In this document: piece after piece, positions 1 to 12,790 of the stretch | How positions within the stretch are numbered: the first letter of the stretch is position 1 | Layout: each line of letters starts with the position of its first letter | Origin: Ailanthus altissimus | Taxonomy: Eukaryota > Streptophyta > Magnoliopsida > Sapindales > Simaroubaceae | Assembly (NCBI GenBank): GCA_946807835.1 | Contig: OX327690.1 | Span: 12,434,501 to 12,498,500, forward strand | Direction: 5' to 3' | DNA length: 64,000 nucleotides | Position numbers and translations under genes: made by a program | The notes under the pieces: generated by a model | The model's database searches: none | Seen by the model: the letters and a program-made list of their open reading frames with translations, nothing else | Told to the model about the DNA's origin: nothing

Positions 1-799
1 TCAATTTCCAGAATTTTCAATCGATTCAAAGTCTCAGATGATACTTAACATGTCTAATTTCATATACTCAAAATTCAAAACCAGAATCGAATCACAACAA
101 TTTATAAAATGCCTAGATCAAGAGGTTATCCAGCAGAAATTCCACAATTCATCATGATTTATCAAACTATCTTATAGATCATCATCAATTCTCATATGAT
201 CTTACGAAATACACAACAAATCCTCAATTATACATATTTTCAGAAATCAAAACTTAAAGGAATTAACTTAATTCATACCAATAAATTGAGAAATACGTAT
301 GATATACCTCTTGAAATTCAAAATTCCAATTTCTTCTTCTTTTTCTTCTTCTTCTCCTCTTTCTCTCTCTTAAAATGGGTAGCTCGACCTAAAAATGGTA
401 AATTAGGGTTCAAAAGTGTATTTTTATACTAAGAGGCTAATTTTTGGTATTTATGAATTTGCCCCCAAAACTTTCAAAGTATAACAATTTGGTCCTTAAA
501 ATAAATCTAAAGTCTTGCAATTAAACCCAATGTTAATAGTATGACCTTAACCTATACAAACACTACTAATAACAATATATAAATCAAATATCCCACACAT
601 ACAAATAAAATACGTATATTTATATATATATAAATATTTATTATTACCGGTTGTAGATACTGGTTACTACAATTTTAAAGTTATAAAAACTTACGTTTGG
701 GGGTATAGTGGCTTGAAAATAAAAAAAATAAAAAATGATGAAAAATGAATGAAGATTCAATTTTCTATACCCTAACTTAGAAAAAAAAAACTAAACAAC
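1..799. other. AT-rich stretch, possible LTR remnant on the minus strand
   Basis: No gene seen. On the minus strand a TATA-like box (agtataaaaata, near 420-431) is followed by a purine-rich leader, seen on the plus strand as a TTC/CT tract at about 330-370. This layout is common in plant LTRs and in host 5' leaders. No LTR ends or target-site duplication are visible, so the assignment is weak. The short open frame at 196-432 is low-complexity and not convincing. Confidence 0.3.
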
Positions 800-1330
800 A
801 AAATAGTAAAAGAATTAAAGAAATAAGTTTGGGAAAATTGAGTGGAAACAAATGATGCGGTTTGAGTAATCTCTAGAGGAATATATGTTAATGGTGTAAG
901 TTGACCTGAAATTGATCCATTTTATCTTATCCTCACCTTAGCTATTCATTATAAGCTAGATAAAGTCATATTTGATCCTTGATAGTATGTGTGCCTAATT
1001 AGTAAAGAATGATGCAAAAACAAGCCTATGGAGCGTTAATTAAGTAAAAACTCATACAGACCATTTTATTGTCTTGTGTACATAAAATAATTCGAGTGCA
1101 TATGAATGATTCTAGCTGCACACACGCATTAAGTAAGTCACTTGTGGGGTAGAACAAGTATTGTATTAACATGTTGAACTATTATGATGCTTAGACTTTC
1201 TTTAGACAATTTTCTAATTATTCGCTGAGCCTATATTTTATGTCTTCTTGTAGTTTGTTCTTAATTTTAGCTTTTAATTGTGAGTATGCTTCCTTACTCG
1301 AGAACAAGCAAGTATTTAAGTTTGTGGTAG
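800..1330 (+). other. 3' noncoding end of an Athila-like element with degenerate polypurine tract
   Basis: The stretch ends in 'tactcgagaacaagca' and then 'aagtttgtggtag' (1318-1330). This is the same order as the better preserved end of element A at about 26380-26415 (tacttgaggacg, then aagtttgggggag, then an LTR). It is therefore probably the tail of another Athila-type element whose body lies left of the window. No coding signal is seen. Confidence 0.4.
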
Positions 1331-1960
1331 TTTAAAAAGTGCGTTTTATATATGATATTATACACTTCTTAATTTGATAATTGCTCATTTTGAATGTGAA
1401 TATGCGGCTTTTTATATGTATTAATGTCATTTTGCAAGTTTCAAGTTAATGAAACTATTTAGAATGAAATTTTAAGAGAAAATAAGGTTTAAAAAAAAAA
1501 AAAGAAATATACTACAGTAATAGTGAACAGTAACCTACTATAGAACCAATAAACAATATTTTTGCTACAGTGCTCTATGGTGGTACCCAGGGGCCAAGAA
1601 ACCTAGGTTTTGGTGCCTAGGCATTGAAAATTGGTGCCCAAGCTCTAAATTAGATTCCCATGGGTAGAAAGTTTGGCACATATGCCTCGCCAGAACCTTA
1701 ATTTTGTTTTTTACTTTGTACCCTAATTTTGAAGCCCATTCTTAGAAGTTACAAAAAGGAGATTAAAAGCTTCATTTGGATTGGAGAAGGGAGCACAAAA
1801 TTGAAGAGAAATACAAAGAGTTTCTAATAAGAGAAAGCATTTGAAAGCTTAAAATCTAGAAGACTCTTGAAGATTAAAGGCCCCAAGAGCTTCTCCAACT
1901 AGTTTTTTCTTCTCTTTTTGAGGGATAAGTATAAAAGTTGGTTAAAATCGTCACCTTCTT
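1331..1960 (+). mobile_element. Athila-like LTR remnant, 3' end lost
   Basis: It begins just after the degenerate polypurine tract with 'tttaaaaagtgcg' followed by an AT-rich U3-like stretch, in the position where Athila LTRs start with TGATAAG-type sequence. It differs from A's own 3' LTR (26416-27954), so it is probably not A's 5' LTR. It runs without a clear end into gag sequence at about 1975, which suggests a deletion or recombination joint. Confidence 0.4.
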
Positions 1961-1974
1961 GATTGATTATTTCG

Positions 1975-2870
1975 TAGGATGATTTGACATATAATTTTTT
2001 AGATAAATTTTTCTCACCTACCAAAACTGCTAAGATGAGGAATGACATCACCTCTTTTGTTCAACATGACCAAGAATCATTGTATGAGGCTTGAAAAACG
2101 TTTAAGGACATGTTGAAAAAGTGCCCACATCACAGAGTTCCTAAGTGGTTGTTGTTGCAAACTTTTTATAATGGGCTTATAGTCAGTTGAGGACAATTGT
2201 AGATGCAACATCTAGAGGTGCTTTGATGAACAAGTCTACTGATGAGGGTTATAATTTGTTCAAAAAAAATTGCGGCTAATAGTTATCAGTGGCCAGCTAA
2301 GAGGATGAACCCAAGGAAAGTAGCTAGGGTACATGAGATAGATGCCCTAACATCTTTAACAGCTCAGGTTAACCTTCTGTCCAAGAAAATGGATGCTTTG
2401 GGAGTGAATTTAGTAAGAAACCAGCCAGTTACTTGTAACTTCTGTGGGGACAGCCATCCTAATAGTCATTGCATGGAGATAACTCAGTATGTAGGGTTCA
2501 CTAGAAATCAGAAAAACCCTAACCTCAACTACTATAACTTAGGATGGAGAAACCATCAAAAAAACTCTTTCAAGGTCAATCTTCTGGACCACCTGGATTC
2601 CATGCTCTACCAATGTAACACTTACAAAAGAAGAAATCAGCATTGAAAGAGTTTCTTATATGGTACATAAGCAAGACTTAACAGTTATTGCAGAACCAAA
2701 CAACCTCTCAGAACCTTGGAGACACAAGTGAGACAATTAGCTTCATAGTCAACAGTCATCCACAAAGTACTCTTCTAAGCAACACTGAGGCAAACCTTAG
2801 AGGTGAAAGGGAGCAATGTAAAGCAGTCACTTTGATAAATGGCAATGAGGTACAATTGAGTGAAGTGTAA
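1975..2870 (+). pseudogene. gag remnant of element A
   Basis: Translation in changing frames gives an Athila-type Gag. First comes the retrotransposon gag domain (KCPHHRVPKWLLLQTFYNGL near 2120-2180). A region like EIDALTSLTAQV follows at about 2335-2375. Then comes a zinc knuckle beginning CNFCGDSHPNSHC (about 2437-2475; C-x2-C-x4-H-x4-C), and a C-terminal linker. In Athila elements Gag packages the element RNA in the cytoplasm. Stops and frameshifts break the frame, for example around 2090, 2190 and 2645, and the N-terminal part is missing. It is not translatable as one protein. Confidence 0.8.
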
Positions 2871-3099
2871 CCTCCAAGATAGCAGACTACATAAGAAATA
2901 GACATGAGTAGATCTAAAGAAGAAAAAGAGAAAGCTCAGCTTTATGAGTAAGAGAAAGCAGATAAAGGGAGACTAATGCAACCATAAAGGTAGGTTTACA
3001 TCCCACTGCCATTCCATTAAAGGTTACAAAAGAAAAACTTTGACAAGTAATTTTCAAAGTTTCTTGAAGTATTCAAGAAGTTGCATATTAATATCCCAC

Positions 3100-3640
3100 T
3101 TACTTAAGCACTTAAGTAGATGTCGAGCTATTTAAAGTTATGAAAAACATACTATCTAGGAAGAAGAAGATAGATTATTATAAGGTAGTAGCTCTGACAG
3201 AAGAATTAGTGCCATCTTTCAAAAGAACTACCTTTAAAATTGAAAAACCCAGGGAGTTTACCATACTATGTACAATTGAAAATCAATACTTTGGGAAAGC
3301 TTTGTGTAATTTGGGTGCAAGCATCATTCTCATGCCTTTGTCAGTCTACAATAAGTTGGGATCGGGTGAAACCAAGCCTACTAAGGTTACTTTTTAACTT
3401 ACAAACTGTTTATTTACTTATCCAATTGGAGTGATTGCAGGTGTGCTAGTCAAGGTGGACAAGTTCATCTTCCCGTCAAATTATACAACCCTTGACATAG
3501 AAGAGGATAAAGAGATACCTATCATTATGGGCCAACCATTTTTAGCAAGCAGAAGAACATTGATAGATGTGTAAAAAAGAGAGTACACTATAAGGGTCCA
3601 AAATGAGGAGGTGACCTTTAATGTGTTTAAGGCTATGCAA
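3100..3640 (+). pseudogene. Protease remnant of element A
   Basis: Aspartic protease region of a gypsy polyprotein. The frame 3140-3397 carries the active-site context 'ALCNLGASIILMPLSVYN', where the usual D-S/T-G is N-L-G, so the catalytic Asp is lost. Downstream, 'PIIMGQPFLASRRTLID' is recognisable around 3520-3570 (flap and C-terminal part), interrupted by a stop. Between gag and this part is a short decayed linker (2871-3100). Non-functional. Confidence 0.75.
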
Positions 3641-4089
3641 TTTTCAAATGAGTTGGATAATTCTATTTAAGGTAGATGATATAGAGAAAGAGGTAGAGAG
3701 GATTTTTAGAGTGAATGTTATTCAAGATCCTCTTGAGAATGTAATTGTTCATAGAGATGGATTAGAGACTAATAAAGCAAAAAAGTATGTGACAGCTTTA
3801 GGAGCTGCACACACAATTGGGAACATGAGATAAAAAAACAGAACTATTTGAGAAATTGGAGATGAAGGAGTCAAAATTTAAGCCATCTATAGAGAAGTCA
3901 CCAACTTTAGAGCTCAAGCTATTATCGAATCATTTGTAGTATGCTTATCTTGGTGACTCTTCTATATTTCTTGTTATTATTTCAATGGAGCTTGATGAGA
4001 TTCAGGAAGAAAAGTTGTTTTAGAGTACTCTGGGAGCATAAGAGAGCATTGGGTTGGACTATAGCCAATATTTAGGGTATAAGTCCATC

Positions 4090-4812
4090 ACTTTGTATGC
4101 ACAAAATCTTACTTGAGGAAAATACAAACCCATAGTTAAACAATAAAGAAGGTTAAATCCAGTGTTGAAAAAGGTGGTTAAAAAAAAATTATTAAGTGGT
4201 TAAATGTGAGAATTATTTACCTCATCTGAGATAGTTCGGGTTAGTCCGATATAATTTATACCAAAGAAAAGATAAGTCACTGTGGTGGAGAATGAGAACA
4301 ATGAGTTAATCCCAGATGTGCAGTGATTGGATAAAGAATTTACGTAGACCACCTAAAACTTAACAAGGCCACTAGGAATGATCATTTCCCTCTTCCATTC
4401 CTTGATCAGATATTGGATAGACTAGTTGGACATGAGACCTATTATTTTCTTGATGGGTATTCCGGCTACAATCAAATTGCAATTACCTCAAAAGATCAAA
4501 AGAAGACCACATTCACATGTCCATGGCACCTTGGCATCCAAGAGGATGTCATTTGGCTTATGCAATGTATCAACCACCTTCCAATAGTGTATGTTGGTGA
4601 TTTCTAAACATTATGGAGCATTTCTTTGAGGTATTTATAAATGATTTTTCTATTTTCAGTGATTCATTTGATTTATATTTTAAAAACTTAGCATTTGTAT
4701 TGAAAAGATGTGAGAGGTCAATCTGGTACTAAATCGGAAAAAAATGCCATTTTATGGTCAAGAAAGGCATTGTCCTAGGCCATAAAATCTCATCTAGAGG
4801 CAGAAAGGTTGA
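4090..4812 (+). pseudogene. Reverse transcriptase remnant of element A, first part
   Basis: Gypsy RT fingers and palm are readable in changing frames: an N-terminal region from about 4130, then '[13 protein letters not shown]' (about 4447-4485), the 'TTFTCP' block (4507-4524), then the decayed catalytic block, where the Y/FxDD motif reads 'FINDF' near 4630-4645. The RT then stops abruptly at 4812, where a solo copia LTR is inserted. The same polyprotein resumes at 7242. Many stops; inactive. Confidence 0.8.
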
Positions 4813-7241
4813 TGTTGGGATTTGTATGTACGTGCCATCTCTTTAAAGTATAAATATTTGTTTTATATTTATATTATTATCATTTCATTAAATCACTAAT
4901 TATGTTATATTTATGGTAAGATGCTTGTAACATTTTAGACATTATATAATCTAAAGGAGTTCAGATTCGATCTAAAGAAGTTCAGATCAGTGATACGAAT
5001 TAGAACTACTAAAAGTTATAAATGCTAGAAGTTAGCACTGATAAGAGTTACCAGGTTATAAGAGTTAGTAAAATCTAAAGAGTTAGAGCCTTGTTTGAAA
5101 TGAGACAAAGACCTAAGAATATATTAGTAATAACATAGTTGTAAAAGAGTTACAAATAGTGTTAGGAAATGTAATTATGCAAGTATATTTTTAAACTTTA
5201 TGTTCCTGATCTATCTTCACTTATGCGGGTCTATTAGTGAAGACCTTATAATACATAGATCAGTGTATGTCTATATCTGGATAGTCCAGATGGTTAGTCT
5301 TGGCAGATCATGAGTTTAGTGAAAGCTCGTACAGAGATGCAAGTATTCAACAAAGAATGAATATTGAATAGACTCACAAAGACCTCTAATAGACATCCCA
5401 TAAAGCCGTCAATAGAGGGTCATTCGAGTTGAGTGGTATTCGTGGTCCTTAGACCTGAGTGCCACGGTAGACTTGTTAGTGATCCATCATACTTTGGTTT
5501 CACACATGCCAGATACCCTTCATGGTCTGACTCTGGGTGTCGCTGGGTATGATCCGATGCTCATAGAGTCTGGTGTGCATAGATATGAGATCCATAAGTT
5601 CAATTGGATTAACAATATATCTTGATGCTCCAAGATTGTATTTCAGAAAGTCTTATGACCATAAGCATACATATTCGGGAAAATAGTTTTATCCTAGGGA
5701 TAAATAATATTGTAAAAGTGTTTGCAGATATTATTTATTAAAATATAAATCTGGAATAAGTTTATGGTTGAGCGTATGAAGACTTGACGGTGTTGATCTA
5801 TATCTCCACTCTTCCAGGATATCTATGATAGAAGGATTATACAAATATGTTATAACCTCAACTTGTATGGTCTAATGCGTCATTTTGTAATATCTGTAAC
5901 ATGTGTGTGGGACATAGTTAACGAATGTATGGAAAAGTTCTATATGAAAAACTGGGCATAGACCTAGAGAGTCTCACAATATGAAGTGTACTCGTTATGC
6001 ACCAGAGCAGCGTATTGGATTGAACGGTTTAGTCCAAGAAATTTCATTAAAGTGAAAATATATTTCAAGGTTTCTTGTGTTAAACACTTGTCAATACTTA
6101 TGTATAAAATACATTATTAGTTGACAAGAGTTGTTAACTAATAAGAAATTGACAAATGGCACAATCTTGCTCTATGAATGATTTTACCATGTATTTACCA
6201 ATTTACCTTCTAGTAAATACTTATAAGGTAAAAGTTATTATTAAAAAAATTAGCTTTTGAATAATTAATAAATATATTATACACTTTACATAAACATATT
6301 TAATTCTTATATATTGTTATAATTGATGTTTGTCATTAATCCTTTAATAATTTAATTAATTCTTAATGGTTGGACAATTGTAATAAGTGGCAAATCTTTT
6401 AGTAATCGACTAAGCACTTGTAATTAATAATTTCACTGTTGGCCACTTAAAAATGGTTGAGTGGTGCACTTAAGAAGTGGTGTAACCACTTAACATTGTT
6501 TAATTGACATTCAGTCTCCAACAATTGATTCATACGGATTGACTCAATTTGTTGGGAGCCTATGCTTATTTTATTATTGAAGGAAATGGCCAACAAGTGT
6601 GAGTGGTGGGGGAGCACTATTATAAACCATCATTTACACAAAACAAAATTGAAGAGTTCAATTTTAAAAGAGGAAGAGCATAGTATTCGTGCATGGGAGA
6701 GATGAGAGAGTTAAGAGAATTTTTTAAGTGTTTTTCAAAGAGTTAAGAGAATTTAAAAAGTCCTACCAAAGTTCTAAACAAAGGGTTGTGTGGGAATAAA
6801 TACAAAAGACACTTAATTCTTCTTATCTCTTGTAAGATATAAAAACATAAGAACTAATATTGTCTTAAGAGTTAAAACACCAATTGCTGGAATTTTTTGT
6901 TGCTATTCTAGCTTCACAATCCCACCTGTTTCAGTTATGAACTAGAATTGTGCAACGAGATACTTCAAGGTGAGCTCAACAATTGAAGGTTGGAGTTCTT
7001 GAAGAATTGAAAAGCTACCTTCAAAATCAAATAGGTTATTTACATGCAATTTATTTATATGATACATATGAATATATATATGAGATAAATATATATATAT
7101 ATATATGTTCTTGAATGAACATACATAAGTATATATGCTTGAATATGCAATATTGTGTACAACATGTATGTAATACTTCCGTTGCATATTTATAATTTTA
7201 AAATTATATGTACCTCTACACATCACACACTAAATCTGACA
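4813..7241 (+). mobile_element. Solo LTR of the long-LTR copia family, inserted in element A pol
   Basis: It starts with TGTTGGGATTT and ends in CTGACA, 2429 bp. It is flanked by a perfect 5-bp target-site duplication: gttga at 4808-4812 and 7242-7246. Element A coding sequence is interrupted exactly here and continues after it. There is no internal region, so it is a solo LTR left by LTR-LTR recombination. It aligns by eye with the LTRs of elements B and C and with the copies at 10216, 32537 and 62726. A TATA-like 'tattataaa' lies at about 6619. Apparent open frames inside (6942-7226 and others) are not genes. Confidence 0.9.
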
Positions 7242-7860
7242 GTTGATAGGGCAAATATTAATACTATTAAAAAATTACCTCCCCTTACTAATGTACAAGG
7301 AGTTATGAGTTTTCTTAAACACACAGGTTTTTACAGGAGGTTCATCAAAGACTTTTTCAAGATCTCGAAGCCCCTTTGCAATTTGTTGAAGAAGGATGGC
7401 CTAGTTTCATTTTGATAATGCTTGTTTGGAAGGATTTGAATCCTTGAAGAGAAAGCTCATTTCAGCCCCTATCATCATAGCATATGCTAACGATACAGCC
7501 ATAGGTGCAGTGTTTGGTTAGAGAAAAGGAAGATTATTCCACACAATTTATTATGCCAGCAAGACCTTGAATGAATCACAAGTGATTTATACTATTATAG
7601 AGAATGAGCTCTTAGCTGTAATATTTGCCTTTGATAAATTTAGGTCTTATTTGATTGGAGTTAAGGTGGTGGTGTACACGAATCATGTAGTCATTAAGTA
7701 TTTGATTGCCAATAAATAATGGAAGTCTCGCTTGATTAGATGGGTATTGCTATTATAAGAGTTTGATTTAGAAATCAAGGCTAAAAAGGGGACGAAAAAC
7801 CAAGTAGCTAACCATTTATCTAGGTTAGAAGGTGGAGAGAAAGATGAAACTTGGATTAAG
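7242..7860 (+). pseudogene. RT end and RNase H remnant of element A
   Basis: The polyprotein resumes after the solo LTR: the RT thumb/connection '[15 protein letters not shown]' (about 7310-7355) and 'ISKPLCNLL', then RNase H with 'IYYASKTLNESQ' (about 7545-7580), '[16 protein letters not shown]' (about 7609-7656) and 'ANHLSRLEGG'. The first RNase H block is decayed and contains a stop. This module would degrade the RNA strand of the RNA-DNA hybrid during reverse transcription. Several stops and frame changes make it inactive. Confidence 0.85.
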
Positions 7861-7869
7861 AAAACCTTT

Positions 7870-9075
7870 CCCAATGAGTAACTTTTGGTAACCTAAAACC
7901 TTCAATTGCCATGGTATGCAGATTATGTAAATTTCCTTGTATGTGGCATAGTGCTCCAAAGTTAACTTTTCAGCAAAGAAAAATGTTATTACATGATGTA
8001 AAGAGATACTATTGGAATGAGCCATTTTTATTTAGGCAGTGTATAGATCAGTTATTAAGGAGAGGTGTACCTCAGGAGGAAATAGAGAGTATTCTAAACA
8101 ATTGGTCATGATTTAGATTATGAAGGACATTTTAGTGGTAATAGGACAACAGTGAGGGTACTACAATGTTGATTCTATTGGCCACCATTATTTAAGGATG
8201 CTAACATATATGTCCTATGGTGTAATAGGTGTCAAAGGACCAAAAATATTTCAAGGAAGTAAGAAATGCCCATATAGCATTTTGGAAGTAGTTGCGGTCA
8301 CCACAAATGATGCCAAGATGATGTTGAAGTATATGAAGAAAAATATTTTTACAAGGCATGGCACCTCAAGGGCAATATTAAGTGATGAGGGTTCATACTT
8401 TTGTAATAAGTATTTTTCAACCTCCTTAACAAAATATAGGGTAAAACATAAGGTAGTGATAGCCTATCATCTAAAAATATGTGGACAAGCAAAGGATCTC
8501 AAATCGGGAGATAAAGCATATTTTGAAAAAAATCGTAAAGCCTAGCTAGGAAGATTGGACCATAAGACTTGATGATGCATTTTGGGCATACTGCATGGTA
8601 TTTAAAACACCTATTGGAATGTCTTTATACTAGTTAATTTATGGGAAAGTTTTCTATATTCTAGCTGAGTTAGAGCACAAGGCATATTAGGCTATCAAGG
8701 TATTGAATTTTAATGTTCAAACAATTGGGGAGAAGCGTTGTTGCAACTACATGACTAGATGAGTTTAGGCTCCAAGCCTATGAAAATACTAAGTTGTATA
8801 AGGAGAAGACAAAGAAATGGCATGACAAAAAGATAGCACTGAGGGAATTCTATCCTGGACAATGAGTACTATTGTTTGATTCTTGGCTAAAACTGTTTTT
8901 GAGAAAGCTTAAGTCAAGATAGTCCAAGCCATTTAGAGTTACTAAGGTGTTTCTATATAAAGCTATTGAAATTATTAATAAAGAGAGCAAGAAGCTATTC
9001 AAAGTTAATGGACATAGACTAAAGCATTATTGGGGAGATGACATTGATCACTAAAAGTTATCTCTTGAACTTAAC
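7870..9075 (+). pseudogene. Integrase remnant of element A
   Basis: It begins with the conserved 'LPWYADYVNF' linker (about 7905-7935). The decayed HHCC zinc-finger region follows (about 8085-8240, 'GHF...' to 'CNRCQRTKN'). The catalytic core reads 'NIFTRHGTSRAILSDEGSYF' (about 8342-8400), containing the second catalytic Asp, then 'CGQAKDLKS', where the usual catalytic Glu context is degraded. C-terminal traces run to about 9060. Part of the core is deleted and the frame changes repeatedly. Just downstream, 'tgggaggtaaccca' (9150-9163) is the short palindromic sequence that usually follows pol in Athila elements. Confidence 0.8.
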
Positions 9076-10096
9076 TAGTCTTAGAGAGAAAGTAAGACAT
9101 TAAGTCGAAGACGTTAAATCAAGCACTGCTTGGGAGGTAACCCAAGGTATAATTTGTGTTTTTTAAGTTTAAATTGTGTTAGTTAAGTGTTTGTGTTGTT
9201 TTTAGTGTGTTTAGGTCTTGAACAAGGAAAATTTCAAAAAACGCCTCAGCGTTAGCACTGAAAACATTGTCACATTCATGTAAAAAGAATGAATGCTAGA
9301 GCATTTTACTTCTACCGCCCCCACGTTCATACATGGTGCCCAACGTTGTAGCATTCTTAGTTTTAATGCCACTACCTCTTATTTCAATGCTGAGGCACCA
9401 ATTTTTCAATGCTCCAATGTGAAATCCAATGTATTCTAGGGGAACTAAAGGGCCTTCAACGCTCATATGTCAAGCCAGAATACCCCAGTGTCTAATTTTC
9501 ACTTAAAGGTTAACTATCAATGCTTCAACGCAGCTGTGTTGCAGAATCTCCATGCCACTGTATCCCAGCTCAACGCTGGGACGCCAATTTTGCAATGCCC
9601 TAGTGTGGATTCCAGCGTGTTCCAAGGGAACTGAAGGGTTGCCAACACCCTCGTGTTAAGAAAGAACGCCTAACATTTAATCTTTAATTAAAGACTAACC
9701 GTTATTGCTATAATGTTGCTACATGGCTGAACCTCAATGCCCTAGTGTTTGACTAATTCAATAAGTGGTTAACTGTTTAATTGAAGACACCCAAACTGCT
9801 TAATTGCAATGATACAGTGTTTAAGAGTTTTAAAATTCGAGAAGAAAATTTGAAGATGCCCTAGCTTTCTCCACCTACCACACCTCTGCGTTCTAGAATC
9901 AAGGATAAATGCTCTAGCATTCTATACTTTAACGTAGTAATTAATCCAGGAAATACCAAAAATCATAGAAACACTTCACTTACCACTCATACGTCACTTT
10001 TACCAGATAAAAACTTCAATTAATCTACGAAACACCAAAAAATCACCTCTAATCCAACCTAAGAAACCATTTTAACATTCCAACAAAATTTTTCAT
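9076..10096 (+). repeat. Pol-to-env spacer of element A with degenerate 'aacgct' word array and a 186-bp tandem duplication
   Basis: No gene. From about 9236 the stretch is crowded with words related to aacgct / agcgtt / caatgc, seemingly C-to-T-decayed copies of one GC-rich repeat. Blocks 9385-9570 and 9571-9755 align by eye over their length (for example 'gaggcaccaatttttcaatg' against 'gggacgccaattttgcaatg'), a tandem duplication with a 186-bp offset. It lies between integrase and the env-like frame. Confidence 0.65.
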
Positions 10097-10215
10097 ATGA
10101 TGCCAACAAAGAGGAGCAGAGCAAGCAAATCGAGGACCCCATCATTTGATCTTTGCATTTTGTGTTGGAGAATGTGGCAAATTATTTTCATAACACGATC
10201 CTCCATAAGTCCATT
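10097..10215 (+). pseudogene. Env-position 'plant transposon protein' frame of element A, 5' part
   Basis: It starts near an ATG at 10097-10102 with a short basic N-terminus (MPTKRSRASKS). After a frame change it reads 'FVLENVANYFHNTILHKSI' up to 10215, where a reverse copia LTR is inserted. The reading continues at 24093 with 'IIQDKGFNLEAEDFP'. This is the region annotated in Athila/Calypso-like elements as a putative plant transposon protein or env-like ORF. I see no signal peptide or membrane segment here, so an envelope role is not supported. Confidence 0.65.
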
Positions 10216-11353
10216 TGTGAGTGGCTTTAAAACCTAAGGTGCATGTATGTGGGTTTTGTATCCATCATTTTAAAATGCATCACATATGTATCTCATACAT
10301 CATAATGGGGAGTAGAAGAGCAAAAAATCTAATTTTTGAATGATAAACACGATAAGTTTTACATATATTACATAAATGTAAATAATATAAGTTTGAGAAT
10401 TTATTACCTTGATAAGCTTTTGGTCTTTTGCGTTGCTGGAGTCTCTACCTTGAAGCAACCTGCTCATAATTCTAGTTCCTCAACAGGTTAGCTTGGGAAA
10501 GCTAGAATAACAGCTTGATTCTAGTTGAGATTTAACACTTAAATCCTTTGTTTAACTCTTAAACATTTGGACTACTAGAAAGCTATGTTTGATTTGTTCT
10601 AGTTTAACTCTTTAAACAACAAAAACATGCTTTCAAATACTTATAGTAAATTTGGCCATGTGCTAAGGAAAGGAGAAAAAGTTTTGGATGTAGTTTTACA
10701 CTTATACAATCTCTTCAACTCTTAAAAAGAAAAAGGAAAACACTTCTCTCTCACTTTCCTTTATTTTGGCCGAAACCTATCCTAACAAAAAGAGCAATAT
10801 ATTGCTCTTTTATTTGTTTTTGCTTTCTCTCTATTTAGTGACATGATGGCCCCACTTGTATGGTTAATGTTTACCATTTGTGTTTTGTTTATAATTATTT
10901 ACAAAAAATAAAATGAAAACAAAACAAAAGGGGATGCTTTCGGTTGGATTGTGCAACCAAAGGGAGACAATTTCCTTTTTTGTTTTACACAATTTTCGTC
11001 CCACCACATGACAAAACCCATGTCTCTTTGTCTCATTAATAATTTATTTAATCTATATTAAATAATTAATTTAATTATATTAAATCATGATAGAAGCACT
11101 TGCCAAATTGATTAAAATAATAATTGTTGTACTTCTATTAAATAATAATATCATATATTGTTATTATTTTATTCAATGAACATTTTAATGAATAAAATTA
11201 TGATCTTATTTGTCCAACAAATAAGGTCATTTTGGTAATTTTTAAGTCAAACAATAATTGGCCTACAATGTACTACATGTTAACATCTCATTGGTCAACA
11301 ACTATAGTTAACTAATTGATGTACTTAACTCTTAAGTCTTGACACGTGCATAG

Positions 11354-12790
11354 TGACATGTCCAGAATATAGAAGTTATTCCCAAGTGCAGGATTGTCGA
11401 AGTAATAAATAACTCGATGAGAACGGGGTCAATCCACAGGGAAGTAGAATTAAAATTACAAATTATAAACACTTTAAAGATAATTAATGCAGTATAAGAT
11501 GTTTGCAAATATTATTTCAATTAACCAATTCAAATAAAAAGCTAAGGTTACGGGGATTTACTCTTGGCATAAGAAGTAAGAATATATTTAACTTTTTATT
11601 TTTTTATAACTCAATTGGAATCCTCACACAAAGGAGGTTCCAACCGGAAAATATAGCAATTAAAGTTCATCATCATTTATATATTGATTAATATTTATTT
11701 CTTTCAATTATTATACACCAAATCTTATAAATGGGTTCAAGTATTTATTATGCCAATCTTTATATTTGTCTACAATAAATCAAGACTCCCACTTTACAAG
11801 AAAGGTTATATAAACCAAATCTTGTAAATGGTTTCAAGAATTTATTGTGCCAAGTATTAAGTTTGTCAATAATAAATTAAGAATCACCACTTTAGAAGAA
11901 AGAGTATTAATTCTACAAACAAAATAAATACATTATATATAAATTTGCATAACTTAAAAATGAAGCATTAAATTCATGAATAAATATTAAACATATCTTA
12001 TTACCTTACCAAGAGCTTCACCCTTTCACCTTAGCTTAAACAAAATTATTTGGACATAATAAAACTAAATGAAAAGAAAAGAAATGGAAGAAGAAATAAC
12101 ATGACTTAATAGTAAACAAGAGAAATAATAGTACAAGGAAATGGATACAAAGGAAAAGTATTTTGAACTAAATTCTAACTTTCTAATTATATTCTTTAGG
12201 CATAAACAAGCCACCTATTTATAGAAAAACATGGATAAATCGAGACAAATTTGGAGGGAACCACTTGGTTGATGAAAGTCAAGAATGGTGGCAAAATAAT
12301 TTGCATCATTATCACTTGGGCACCCACGTGATTATCCAATTTGGAATTGATATAATCCGAATTAACTGTCACTCAAAACATAAAGGTTGTAGATAAGTCT
12401 CTTATCTTTCCAAATTGAGTGATCGCATACATATTGGATACGTATTTCTATAGTTATGTGCCAAATACTGATAACTGTTCAAACTGGGCCTGTACTACAG
12501 ATCAATTCTGTTCTAGGCCAATTTTCACCCTCTAAACACTCGAATTTCCAATACTTTGTGAAATAAAATATGTTAGCCCATTGAGTCAGCTCTATACAGG
12601 ATTAAGAATCACCTCAATTGGATCTTTAGGTAGAAAGTTATGCCTATTTTACCGAACCTGCTACAAAACAGTTATACGATAATTAAGTACAATATTGTAA
12701 ACATACTTAAGTTAAGAAAATTAAATACACTAGTAATACAAAACAATCATGTAAAACTCTTATTAAATGTGTAATTTCAAGTGTTCATCA
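11354..12790 (-). repeat. 3' LTR of element E
   Basis: 1437 bp, same length as the 5' LTR at 21405-22841. In sense it begins TGATGAACACTTG and ends GGACGTGTCA (here 'TGACATGTCC' on the plus strand at 11354). The open frame at 11503-11691, repeated at 21554 in the other LTR, is a by-product of LTR sequence and not a gene. Confidence 0.93.
12214..12225 (-). promoter_or_regulatory. TATA box of element E 3' LTR
   Basis: The minus strand reads tctataaatagg, a canonical plant TATA box, about 570 bp into the LTR from its sense start. The identical sequence is at 22265-22276 in the 5' LTR, where it would drive the full-length element RNA. Confidence 0.6.

Noticed and set aside
196..432. Open frame of 78 codons with a phenylalanine run
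   Set aside because: Translation of a TTC tract and AT-rich flank; no domain and no neighbours that support a gene.
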